From: JAGQVA01 sp033764335 | Lineage (GTDB): Bacteria > Bacteroidota > Bacteroidia > J057 | Assembly (NCBI GenBank): GCA_033764335.1 | Contig: JANRJC010000052.1 | Span: 30,252-94,251, forward strand | Direction: 5' to 3' | Length of the DNA: 64,000 nt | In this document: positions 18,501-25,823 of the stretch, in pieces | Numbering within the stretch: position 1 is the stretch's first letter | How the letters are laid out: each line of letters begins with the position of its first letter | Made by a program: the position numbers and the translations under genes | The notes under the pieces: generated by a model | What the model was told of the DNA's origin: nothing | Database searches by the model: none | Seen by the model: only the letters and a program-made list of their open reading frames with translations

Positions 18501-18589
18501 GTCTGGCCATAGGCCGTAACAGGAAGCAGTAAACAGAACAAAAGCACATAAAATAGTAGTTTTTGATAATGTAAATAATAGCTTTTCAT
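15554..18589 (-). CDS. susC: SusC/RagA-family TonB-linked outer-membrane transporter
   Basis: 1011 residues from the ATG at 18589 (MKSYYLHYQKLLFYVLLFC..., signal peptide ending AYGQ); the upstream extension in frame lacks a signal and is not expected. A carboxypeptidase-like regulatory domain (ISGKVTHSVTGIGIGGVTV) precedes the TonB-box region (LDEVVVVGYGTKSKKDVTGA) and the plug (GEIAGVQVTTAARPGDAATI, IRGYGSVPEGGNNTPLILVDG, LKDASSAAIYGYRAANGVIL). A 22-strand barrel fills the rest. It imports oligosaccharides in a TonB-dependent way with SusD. Neighbouring GH32 genes point to fructan. A 265-bp gap separates it from the MFS gene upstream. Confidence 0.95.
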   Translation of the reverse strand: MKSYYLHYQKLLFYVLLFCLLLPVTAYGQTLKISGKVTHSVTGIGIGGVTVLEKGTRNGVITRDDGGYEIEVSEGSTLVFSMVGMEASEIIVQKDGNFDVRLAEKVVTLDEVVVVGYGTKSKKDVTGAISQISSARLETRNLKSVGEALQGEIAGVQVTTAARPGDAATIRIRGYGSVPEGGNNTPLILVDGQEVGTFTTVDPNDIENISVLKDASSAAIYGYRAANGVILITTKKGKFGSQTINYNTFFGYQEATNKVEMLNADQYVTLLNEATDNAGLPRFYNEQETASWAGKEGTNWQNELLQRGFMQNHHLTFSNGTATSNYSLSLGVLDQDGIYLNTNFKRYNFRVNAENTFKKRLKIGETLTFNHSLQNTGGDYYISRIFILQPTIPVRTDDGWYGAGNPSKGETTLKNPVAMSELIHWENTQTHFFGTVYGDLEISKGLNFRSAFRLDRRLTEKDYYEPSYTLGFVTQEAFADMADFKDLTWDWDNYLTYKRVLGKNHRIDVLAGSWARHHRNNWFLAKGFGFPSDLISTIGSVTTNLEIQGSWTEYKMFSYFGRFDYTFKDRYFLSATLRRDGSSRFSKDNRWGTFPSVGLSWVVSEEKFMQSLQPVLNSAKFRGSWGLLGNSAIGDYEYHSIVNFGLNYVFGNGQNLALGGAPLALANEDIRWETTEQYNIGIDLGFLSEKLTVKTDVYLKNTYDILLYVPVPATTGASNASRQNVGQVQNKGLELEIAYADKIGALNFRTGFNIAFLKNEVIDFGGISWTTGRDGTSNLYRAGYPLRTIYGYKTDGIFQTPEEVDVKPHVEGAEPGDLIFVDVSGPQGTPDGKIDAFDRTTLGQTIPKYTLGYNLGINIKGFDVTGLLQGAFGHSIMLANANFGGGRSFLDFAENLVAERMDRWHGPGTSNTMPRVYYGGSPNDNNRNSDFFVEDASYLRLKNIQIGFTLPADFSKKIGIARLRVYVGATDILTFTHYSGFDPEIPMEGSDSFGWDYPMAKTMLTGLNLDL

Positions 18590-18854
18590 ATTCAGGCTTT
18601 TTATTCGGTAAAATTTTTCGTCTATTTTTAACATATTTCCGATGTTGTATTTCATGACAACATCTGTTGCCGGCATCTGCAATCGATTTCGGTCATCATC
18701 TAAAAAACATTAGCTTATCAGAATATTCTTCTTCGATAAAGGCCATACTTTCCCATTCCCTTTCCGGATGTAATCCGCAGGAATAAGAGAAAAATTGGTC
18801 GTCAAATGGCACTATCACCGGAAATTCCGCGACTTTCCAATGAAACGGCTGGTG
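18590..18854 (-). other. gene-free gap between sugar importer and susC
   Basis: 265 bp upstream of susC. I found no TAnnTTTG box on the minus strand and no strong terminator. Either susC shares the transcript of the MFS gene or its promoter departs from the consensus. Confidence 0.4.
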
Positions 18855-20204
18855 CTATTTTTTCACAGCGGAACCAAAAGTCTTATCTGCAAATTCAGCT
18901 CCGAGATCTTCCAATGAAACCCCTTTGGTTTCAGGCATCATTTTCCAAACAAACAATAATTGCAATACCATCATAAAGGCGAAAATACTGAACACCGGTG
19001 CTTCGCCGATTTTAGAGAATAAAATCGGAATGAGTGATGGAATCGCAGCGGCAAGTACCCAGTGGACAGAACTTCCAAATGCCTGACCACTCGCCCGAAG
19101 GTGATTGGGGAATATTTCAGAGATAAACACCCAGATCACTGTTCCCTGACCAATCGCATGCGCCGCGATAAACAAAAACATAAAGCCAGGAACGGCCATT
19201 CCCTGCCAATCCAATTGAAAAGCTACGGACACCATAGAAAGGGAAACAATATATCCGAAAGAACAAATATACATGAGTTGTTTGCGGCCCAGACGGTCTA
19301 TCAGACTAAGCCCCAGCAGGGTAAAAACCATATTTACCAGACCAATACCGGCGCTGCTCAAAAATGCCGTACTGGATTCGAGGCCTGCTGCCTGGAAAAT
19401 TCTCGGTGCGTAGTATAGAAAAGCATTGATCCCGGAGAACTGATTAAAAAAGGCAATCAGAAATGCGAGAATCAGCGGGTACCTGTACTTCTTGATGAAT
19501 ATGGTTTCACTTTGATCTGCCCCATGATGATCGGCCATGATCAGTGCCATCTCGGCATCGACATCTGCTTTGGGGTCAATCTGTCTGAGAATATCCGCTG
19601 TTGCTTCACGATCCGCTCTCATCACCAGCAACCAGCGGGGACTTTCCGGAACGGTAAATACCATGAGCGTATAAGCCAGCGCCGGAAAAGCTTCTACCCC
19701 TACCATCCAGCGCCAAGCGTTTTCGCCGACATCCTTCAGAAGATAGTTGGAAATAAAGGCGATGAGAATGCCGAATACAATATTAAACTGATAGAGAGCC
19801 ACCAGCCTGCCTCGGCTTTTGGCAGGAGCAATCTCGGAAATATAGGCAGGCCCGGCAATAGTAGATGCCCCCACACCCAATCCGCCAATAAAACGAAAGA
19901 ATGCAAAAATCCAAGGACCCTGGGCCAACCCGGATCCCACCGCTGACACAAAATACAATACTCCAATCCAGATAAGCGTGTTTTTTCGACCTAATTTATC
20001 AGTCGGAATTCCGCCAAATATTGCTCCTATTACCGTACCCCAAAGCGCGGAGGCCATTACCACAAGACCATGAAAAAGTTCACCCCGTGGCCATAGTTCC
20101 TGTAAAGCCAGATCAGCACCCGATATAACTACCGTATCAAATCCAAATAAAAATCCCGCAAGTGCAACGGTGATTGACCAGAAAATCACTTTGTTTCGGT
20201 TCAT
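18855..20204 (-). CDS. sugar:proton symporter, MFS sugar-porter family (probable fructose importer)
   Basis: 449 residues with twelve predicted membrane helices. Sugar-porter signatures are all present: GFLFGFDTVVISGA in helix 1, DKLGRKN and DRLGRKQ in loops 2-3 and 8-9, RFIGGLGVGASTIAGPAYISE, VPESPRWLL after helix 6, and PETKGVSLEDL at the C-terminus. It sits in the inner membrane and brings in monosaccharide released in the periplasm. In the Bacteroides fructan locus an equivalent gene imports fructose; the same role is inferred here. It follows the regulator by 227 bp and is the first gene of the putative structural operon. Confidence 0.92.
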   Translation of the reverse strand: MNRNKVIFWSITVALAGFLFGFDTVVISGADLALQELWPRGELFHGLVVMASALWGTVIGAIFGGIPTDKLGRKNTLIWIGVLYFVSAVGSGLAQGPWIFAFFRFIGGLGVGASTIAGPAYISEIAPAKSRGRLVALYQFNIVFGILIAFISNYLLKDVGENAWRWMVGVEAFPALAYTLMVFTVPESPRWLLVMRADREATADILRQIDPKADVDAEMALIMADHHGADQSETIFIKKYRYPLILAFLIAFFNQFSGINAFLYYAPRIFQAAGLESSTAFLSSAGIGLVNMVFTLLGLSLIDRLGRKQLMYICSFGYIVSLSMVSVAFQLDWQGMAVPGFMFLFIAAHAIGQGTVIWVFISEIFPNHLRASGQAFGSSVHWVLAAAIPSLIPILFSKIGEAPVFSIFAFMMVLQLLFVWKMMPETKGVSLEDLGAEFADKTFGSAVKK

Positions 20205-20396
20205 AGTAGATAGTCGTCCTTATATAGTAAGTTACCAGTAGTATTAAAATCTGACACTAAGTTAATGACATTCGCAATCATTATGTTTATGTACAGTATC
20301 AAAAGCTTATAGAATTATATCAAACAGAGAAATTTACCATAGATTCCTGTCTATCAAATATTTACAATTATAATATTTTTATCGTAATCGATTGCA

Positions 20397-20431
20397 TTTT
20401 CAAATTTGTAACAAAAATTTACAAATTTGTA
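20397..20431. repeat. paired palindromes CAAATTTGTA ahead of the fructan operon
   Basis: Two copies of CAAATTTGTA occur 21 bp apart (starting at 20401 and 20422). The second is part of a perfect 12-bp palindrome TACAAATTTGTA (20420-20431) touching the stop codon of the regulator gene. It may be an operator, part of an mRNA 3' end, or chance in AT-rich DNA. The rest of the 227-bp gap (20205-20431) is AT-rich and should contain the promoter of the importer gene, but no exact TAnnTTTG is visible. Confidence 0.3.
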
Positions 20432-23218
20432 TCAATCAGTTGTAGTATTTTTCTGCAATTTGAACTCGGTGGGGGAAAGGTTATATGCTGATTTAAAGGC
20501 AGTAGAGAAATAAGCGGGAGAGTTAAACCCTACCTGATAGGCGATCTCAGAAATTGAAAGTACATTTTCAGTCAGGAGAAATTCTGCTTTTTTCAGCCGG
20601 GCATGTTTAATATAATCACCAACACTATATCCCATCAGTGCTTTTACTTTGCGATAAACCTGTATTCTCGACATACCGATTTGCTCACAGATATCCTGAA
20701 CGTTCAATTCTGGATTGGAAAGATTATTTTCGACCGCAGCTACGAATTGAGAGATAAATTTCTTATCCAGTCTGTTCTCCGTAGAAACTGGAATATCCAT
20801 GCTTATTTCACTTATAAATCTTTCACGAAGAATTTCACGGTTTTTCAGGAGGCTTTTTAGCGTTGCTTTGAGAAAGTTTAGATTGAAGGGTTTGATAATA
20901 TAACTGTCAGCGCCAATTTCAAGTCCCACAACGCTTTGTTTTTCAGTATCTTGAGCTGTGAGTAAAACAATAGGAATATGGGATGTGTAAAGGTCTGATT
21001 TCAAATAGGAAACCACACGGAGTCCGTTGATCTCTGGCAGCATCACGTCGCAGATAATAAGGTCTGGAATAGATTCCCTGGCGACTTCTAATCCCTTCCT
21101 TCCATCAGTTGCTTCCAGGATATGATAATCACGTGCCAGTGCCTGATTTAGAAAACCCATTAGCTCGAGGTTGTCCTCGATTATCAGCACACTGGTTTCT
21201 TTCTCAGGTTTGTTTTCTTCAGTAAGATAAGCCAGTTTCTCGTTTTCGATGTATTGACCGGTGTATTCCATCGTAACATAATTATTATCCTTCTGGCCTA
21301 TTTCTTCTTTACCAAAATGGCTGTTGCCAAGAGGAAGGAAGATAAAGAAACGGGTTCCTTTTAAATCTTCACTCTCAACGCCGATTGAACCTTTATGCAA
21401 ATGAATTAGCTCTCGTGAAAGCGACAAGCCCAACCCTGTGCCGGAGGTGCTATACGACTCGCCCTGATAAAACCGCTCAAACACACGAGAAACCTGCTCA
21501 GGAGCCATACCGCGGCCATTGTCTTCTACGGAGATTAATACCTGGTTGTGCGGACGGTTTTCCTGTATCCTGATATAAATAAATCCATGGTCGTTGGTAA
21601 ACTTGAAAGCATTCGACAGGAGATTAAAGAGCACTTTATCCAGCATATTTTTATCAAACCAAACGATCATAGGTTTTTCTGCGCCCACTAGGCGAAAATC
21701 AATCACTCTTTTTTGTGCGGGAAACTCAAATGCCTGATAAATATCTTTTATAAACCGGGAAAGGTCATTTTCTGTAGCTTGTACCCGCATTTTTCCATTT
21801 TCGATTTTGCGGAAATCCATTAATTGTTCGACCAGATACAGCAGTCGTATGGAGTTTCTTCGGATAAGCCCTAATTGGTGTTTGATGTTTTCTTTGCTGT
21901 AATCTGTTTCCAGCAACTCCTCCACCGGCCCCAGAATCAGAGTAAGCGGGGTGCGAAACTCATGTGAGATATTAGTGAAAAACCTAAATTTTTCTTCGGT
22001 AGCATTCCTCGCTTTTTCGGCCATTTCCATAATCTGGTTACGCTGCAGAATAATCTCCTGATTTTTGTCTGCCAGCACGCGATTTGCGGCTTGTTTTTCT
22101 CGCATAGAATAAAGCGCGAGTCCCCCCAAAACCAGAACAAAGATCAGACTGAAGCCCATTACATACAGTATGGTTCGTTGATTTTTGTAAATCTCCAGTT
22201 GCTGACCAATCATTTCTTTTTGTCGTTGAATATCTTTTTGCTGACTTAGTATTTTATCTGTCTGTTGCTTCATAATTCGCACATTGGAAGGATCAATGGC
22301 GGTGGTTACCAGGATATTTTCTTTTTGGTAGGGCTGATTTTCCAAAATATTAATTGCTACACGAATCGCATCTTCCCCGCCTGTAGAATAAAGGAAGGTA
22401 GCGTCTAAAATACCCTCATTTACCATTTCTATCCCCCCACCAGGCCCGGCCAGACCATCCACACCGATAAACCGAATATTGTCTTCTCTGCCCATCTTTT
22501 TACAAACACCATAAGCGCCCAATACCATGATATCATTATGCCCAAAAATGATATCAATCTCGGGATACCGTACCAAAACTTCCGGTAGTGCTTTTTCAGC
22601 AATTTCTTTTTCCCAGTCTCCATTTACACTGGCTACAATTTCTATTTCAGGAAAAGTTCTAAGTGCATCCTGAAAACCATTATGCCGATCCACTGCAGGA
22701 GAAGATCCGGGCAGGCCCCATATTTCCAAGATTTTCCCTTTTCCATTTAACAAATCAGCCACATAACTTCCGGCAGTTTTGCCGATTTCATAGTTATCTG
22801 CACCAATATAGGCGTTATACCTGCTGGAAGTGATCCTTCGGTCTATCGTGATCACGGGTATTCCTTTAGAAAATGCTTTTTCTACTACGGGGGTAATAGG
22901 CTCTGCTTCGTTCGGTGAAACAATAAGGATATCCACTTTTGAATCCACCAGTTGTTGTATCTGTTCGGCCTGTTTGCTACTGTTACCTTCTGCATCCAGC
23001 ATTTCAAATGTTATTTCCGGATGGAACGCAAGTTCTCTTTGCATCTCCTGAAGCATAGCCTTCCGCCAGTTGTCACCGCCTGTGCATTGAGAAAAACCGA
23101 TTTTATATTTGGGCGCCGTCGGAAGGAAGGGATTGTTGCAGGAAAGAAAAAAAGAAATGACCAAAATACACCCTGTAAGGAGTTTTGCAGATAAGAATGA
23201 ATCATTCCAACACCTCAT
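20432..23218 (-). CDS. hybrid two-component system regulator with periplasmic sugar-binding sensor (fructan/fructose)
   Basis: 928 residues, a one-protein sensor and regulator. Order: N-terminal hydrophobic signal or anchor ending FFLSC; type 1 periplasmic-binding domain of the ribose-binding kind (about 37-325: IGFSQCTGGDNWR, ILIVSPNEAEPITPVV, IIFGHNDIMVLGAY); a membrane segment near 350-372; HisKA with phospho-acceptor His419 in NISHEFRTPLTLILG; HATPase (DNGRGMAPEQ, GTGLGLSLSREL); receiver domain with Asp724 in IICDVMLPEINGL; AraC-type HTH (IAYQVGFNSPAYFSTAFK). The same architecture, with a periplasmic fructose sensor, is found in BT1754 of Bacteroides. It lies next to the operon it should activate. 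Confidence 0.93.
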   Translation of the reverse strand: MRCWNDSFLSAKLLTGCILVISFFLSCNNPFLPTAPKYKIGFSQCTGGDNWRKAMLQEMQRELAFHPEITFEMLDAEGNSSKQAEQIQQLVDSKVDILIVSPNEAEPITPVVEKAFSKGIPVITIDRRITSSRYNAYIGADNYEIGKTAGSYVADLLNGKGKILEIWGLPGSSPAVDRHNGFQDALRTFPEIEIVASVNGDWEKEIAEKALPEVLVRYPEIDIIFGHNDIMVLGAYGVCKKMGREDNIRFIGVDGLAGPGGGIEMVNEGILDATFLYSTGGEDAIRVAINILENQPYQKENILVTTAIDPSNVRIMKQQTDKILSQQKDIQRQKEMIGQQLEIYKNQRTILYVMGFSLIFVLVLGGLALYSMREKQAANRVLADKNQEIILQRNQIMEMAEKARNATEEKFRFFTNISHEFRTPLTLILGPVEELLETDYSKENIKHQLGLIRRNSIRLLYLVEQLMDFRKIENGKMRVQATENDLSRFIKDIYQAFEFPAQKRVIDFRLVGAEKPMIVWFDKNMLDKVLFNLLSNAFKFTNDHGFIYIRIQENRPHNQVLISVEDNGRGMAPEQVSRVFERFYQGESYSTSGTGLGLSLSRELIHLHKGSIGVESEDLKGTRFFIFLPLGNSHFGKEEIGQKDNNYVTMEYTGQYIENEKLAYLTEENKPEKETSVLIIEDNLELMGFLNQALARDYHILEATDGRKGLEVARESIPDLIICDVMLPEINGLRVVSYLKSDLYTSHIPIVLLTAQDTEKQSVVGLEIGADSYIIKPFNLNFLKATLKSLLKNREILRERFISEISMDIPVSTENRLDKKFISQFVAAVENNLSNPELNVQDICEQIGMSRIQVYRKVKALMGYSVGDYIKHARLKKAEFLLTENVLSISEIAYQVGFNSPAYFSTAFKSAYNLSPTEFKLQKNTTTD

Positions 23219-23310
23219 AGCAGTCCGTTTTTGAGCAAATCTGAAGTTTATGAAATGAATTTACACAAGAAAATGCTCGTAGTCAAAGGAAACCATTCTC
23301 CTCCCAGAGA

Positions 23311-24111
23311 TTATCTGTTTCGAAGCATAGTCAGTTTCTCCACAAAACGCTTTACTTTTTCTGGATCAATCTTACCCGCCCAAAAACCTTTTTCTTTAAA
23401 ATAGGATCCAACGATCATACCGTCGCATATTCCGGCATAATCAGCCAAATTGTCAAGAGTCACTCCCGATCCCACCCATACCGGTATTTCGACCGCAGTT
23501 TTTACCGCCCGTATTTCGGCAAGATTGGCGGCTTCGCCAGTGGAGGTTCCCGTCACGATGACCCCGTCGCTGAGAAAAAAAGCGGCAGCTTTAGCGGTTT
23601 CGGCCAGAGAGACATCACCGGTGATCGCGTGCGAGCTATGCTTTTTTTTGATGTCGGTGAGGATGGGAATATGTTCTGCACCGATTTGTTTTCGATAACG
23701 GAGGAGTTCGCCGCTATCGGCGTGCATCAGCCCCTCGTCGGCGACATGAGAAAAGACAAAACCTTCGGCTCTGACAAAGTCCAGTCCCGCAGCGAGTGCA
23801 ACGGCAAGCGCCTGGCGGTTGGCCCCGGCGAGGACTTGTATGCCGCAGGGCAGTCCAGAGGTACGTTTGACCTCCCGTCCGACCACCGCCATCATGGCGG
23901 TAATTTCCGGGCCGGCGGTGCGGTTGAGGTAAGGCACATCGTGCATATTTTCGATGGCGAGGCCATCTGCGCCCGCCTGGCGATAAACTTCGGCCTCCGC
24001 CACCGCGCGATCCACGATCTGTTGCGGCGAATACTGATGCCGGGGCGTACCGGGAAGAGCCTCCAGATGGATCATCGCCACGAGCGGGCATTTTACGGTA
24101 AAGAGATTCAT
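23311..24111 (-). CDS. BtpA/SgcQ-family TIM-barrel protein
   Basis: 266 residues. MNLFTVKCPLVAMIHLEALPGTP, GADGLAIENMHDVPY, IQVLAGANRQALAVALAAGLDFVRAEGFVF and DGVIVTGTSTGEAAN are characteristic of the BtpA/SgcQ family, putative (beta-alpha)8 enzymes. BtpA is needed for photosystem I assembly in cyanobacteria, and SgcQ lies in an uncharacterised sugar operon of enteric bacteria. The reaction is unknown. Its position 93 bp downstream of no other gene but beside the fructan regulator is suggestive of sugar metabolism, though a separate unit is just as likely. Upstream lies a repeat-rich region. Confidence 0.88.
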   Translation of the reverse strand: MNLFTVKCPLVAMIHLEALPGTPRHQYSPQQIVDRAVAEAEVYRQAGADGLAIENMHDVPYLNRTAGPEITAMMAVVGREVKRTSGLPCGIQVLAGANRQALAVALAAGLDFVRAEGFVFSHVADEGLMHADSGELLRYRKQIGAEHIPILTDIKKKHSSHAITGDVSLAETAKAAAFFLSDGVIVTGTSTGEAANLAEIRAVKTAVEIPVWVGSGVTLDNLADYAGICDGMIVGSYFKEKGFWAGKIDPEKVKRFVEKLTMLRNR

Positions 24112-24128
24112 GGGGTAAAGATAAAAAA

Positions 24129-24384
24129 GCGCGGGGTTAAAACCACCCCCCCAGTGCCCGGGGTTAAAACCACCCCCCCGGTGCGCGGGGTTAAAACCAC
24201 CGCGCTATTCATATTTGTAGGTTTTGCCGCCGAGCGCGGGGTTAAAACCGCCGCGCTATTCATATTTGTAGGTTTTGCCGCAGGCACAGCTCCGAAGGAG
24301 CGAAACATCGGTAGCCAACGGCGATCATTCCTCAAAAAATTTTCCAACAAATAGGGCGCGGGGTTAAAACCGCCGCGCTATTCA
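24129..24384. repeat. array of REP-like palindromic repeats
   Basis: Five copies of a unit with core GCGCGGGGTTAAAACC(A/G)CC start near 24129, 24154, 24182, 24233 and 24357. The best copies read GCGCGGGGTTAAAACCGCC followed by GCGC, an inverted repeat able to fold into a hairpin. Copies 3 and 4 also share the tail CTATTCATATTTGTAGGTTT and are nearly identical over 50 bp. A second small palindrome, CTCCGAAGGAG, lies at about 24290-24300, with a variant near 24411. These look like dispersed intergenic repeats, not coding DNA. Confidence 0.75.
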
Positions 24385-24515
24385 TCGGTCATTTGTTCCG
24401 GCGAAGCCCGACTCCGGAGGAGTCTCATGTTTGTAGCCAAAGGATGCGCCCACCCCTTTTTTTCTTTCGCGTGGCGCGTCGTCGCACGCCCCAAAACTAT
24501 CACCTGCCACACAAC

Positions 24516-24561
24516 GTAAGGGCAGACCTCTGTGTCTGCCCACCTCTGTGTCTGCCCTTAC
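24516..24561. repeat. long inverted repeat with internal direct repeat
   Basis: Perfect 12-bp inverted repeat GTAAGGGCAGAC / GTCTGCCCTTAC encloses two direct copies of CCTCTGTGTCTGCCC. It could form a stable hairpin in DNA or RNA. It belongs to the same gene-free stretch (24112-24830) as the REP-like array. The remainder of that stretch holds no convincing gene. Confidence 0.7.
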
Positions 24562-24699
24562 ATCGCAGTCCTATCTGCTAGTGAATAACCCTCCTACAAA
24601 AATTTCTCAGGGAAATGATTTTTTTTTGCTTATCGCATACCTCGCCTATGGCTCAGAGTTGCTCTGACTTCATACTTATTATCTCGTACTTCTGACTTC

Positions 24700-24727
24700 A
24701 AAAAAACAGCGGAGGGGGGTCCTCCGC
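24700..24727 (-). terminator. Rho-independent terminator after the DHS-like gene
   Basis: Read on the minus strand: GCGGAGG stem, short C-rich loop, CCTCCGC, then TG and a run of seven T. It lies about 100 bp downstream of the stop at 24831. Confidence 0.75.
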
Positions 24728-24830
24728 CATTAGGTTTCGTCCGGTCGGTGTAGGAATGCGACACGATCCGCCCGGACCAATTTTGTCAATATGGAAAAAG
24801 TTACATATTTTTTTTCAAATATGCAAAACT

Positions 24831-25808
24831 CTACCACCCCAATACCCACGCAAAAATCAACGGGGCGACAATTGTCGCGTCGGATTCTACGATAAACTTG
24901 GGGGTATCTATGCCCAACTTGCCCCAGGTGATCTTTTCATTGGGTACGGCTCCGGAATAGGAACCGTAGCTGGTAGTGGAGTCGGAAATCTGGCAAAAAT
25001 AACCCCAGAAAGGGGTTTCGGTCATTTCCATGTCCTGGTACAACATCGGTACTACGCAGATCGGAAAGTCCCCGGCAATTCCTCCGCCAATCTGGAAAAA
25101 ACCAATATTTCCTTCGTCTTGTTTTTTAGGATACCATGCGGCCAGTTCGGTCATGTATTCGATCCCGGAGCGCATGGTCGTGGGTTTTAACTCACCCTTC
25201 ATGCAGTAGGAGGCAAAAATATTGCCCATCGTGGAATCTTCCCATCCGGGCACGACGATCGGCAGATTTTTTTGTGCTGCAGCAATCATCCAGCTATTTT
25301 TCGGATCAATCTCGTAGTAAGATTCCAGATCGCCGCCGAGGAGCATTTCGTACATAAACTGGTGGGGCAGTTTGCGTTCACCGGCGGTGTCTGCCGCTTT
25401 CCAGCGTTTGAATATATGCTGCTGAATCCGGCGGAAAGCCTCCTCTTCGGGGATACAGGTATCGGTCACGCGGTTAAAGCCGTTTTCGAGAAGATCCCAT
25501 TCTTCTTGGGGACTAAGGTCGCGGTAGTTGGGAACTCGCTTGTAGTGGTTGTGTGCCACCAGATTCATAATGTCTTCCTCCAGATTGGCGCCGGTACAGG
25601 AGATAATCTGTACCTTGTCCTGCCGGATCATTTCGGCGAGGGAAATGCCCAGTTCCGCTGTACTCATGGCTCCGGCGAGGGTAATCATCATTTTTCCTCC
25701 CGCATCGAGGTGAGCTTCATATCCCTTGGCGGCATCCACGAGGGCGGCAGCGTTGAAGTGGAGATAATGTTTTTCTATAAACTGACTGATCGGTCCTTTT
25801 GTGGTCAT
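24831..25808 (-). CDS. deoxyhypusine synthase-like protein (probable polyamine enzyme)
   Basis: 325 residues of the deoxyhypusine synthase superfamily: MMITLAGAMSTAELGISLAEMI, IISCTGANLEEDI, NIGFFQIGGGIAGDFPICVV and EKITWGKLGIDTPKFIVESDATIVAPLI are family blocks, including NAD-binding residues. True DHS carries an active-site Lys in GGGVxKHH; here that block reads GGGIAGDF, so the Lys is missing. Bacteria also lack eIF5A. It is therefore unlikely to modify a protein and more likely acts on free polyamines, for example as a homospermidine-synthase-type enzyme. It starts 15 bp after the arginine decarboxylase gene, which supports the polyamine role. Confidence 0.85.
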   Translation of the reverse strand: MTTKGPISQFIEKHYLHFNAAALVDAAKGYEAHLDAGGKMMITLAGAMSTAELGISLAEMIRQDKVQIISCTGANLEEDIMNLVAHNHYKRVPNYRDLSPQEEWDLLENGFNRVTDTCIPEEEAFRRIQQHIFKRWKAADTAGERKLPHQFMYEMLLGGDLESYYEIDPKNSWMIAAAQKNLPIVVPGWEDSTMGNIFASYCMKGELKPTTMRSGIEYMTELAAWYPKKQDEGNIGFFQIGGGIAGDFPICVVPMLYQDMEMTETPFWGYFCQISDSTTSYGSYSGAVPNEKITWGKLGIDTPKFIVESDATIVAPLIFAWVLGW

Positions 25809-25823
25809 TTCAATTGATTATTA

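Noticed and set aside
24108..24350. 80-codon minus-strand frame across the repeat array
   Set aside because: Its repeated peptide simply reflects the DNA repeats; no family resemblance and no plausible start context.
24129..24384. Repeats considered as a CRISPR array
   Set aside because: The units are palindromic, unequally spaced (25-125 bp), and parts of the intervening DNA are themselves repeated; no cas gene is near.
24517..24561. Inverted repeat considered as a transcription terminator
   Set aside because: No T run follows on either strand and no gene ends beside it.
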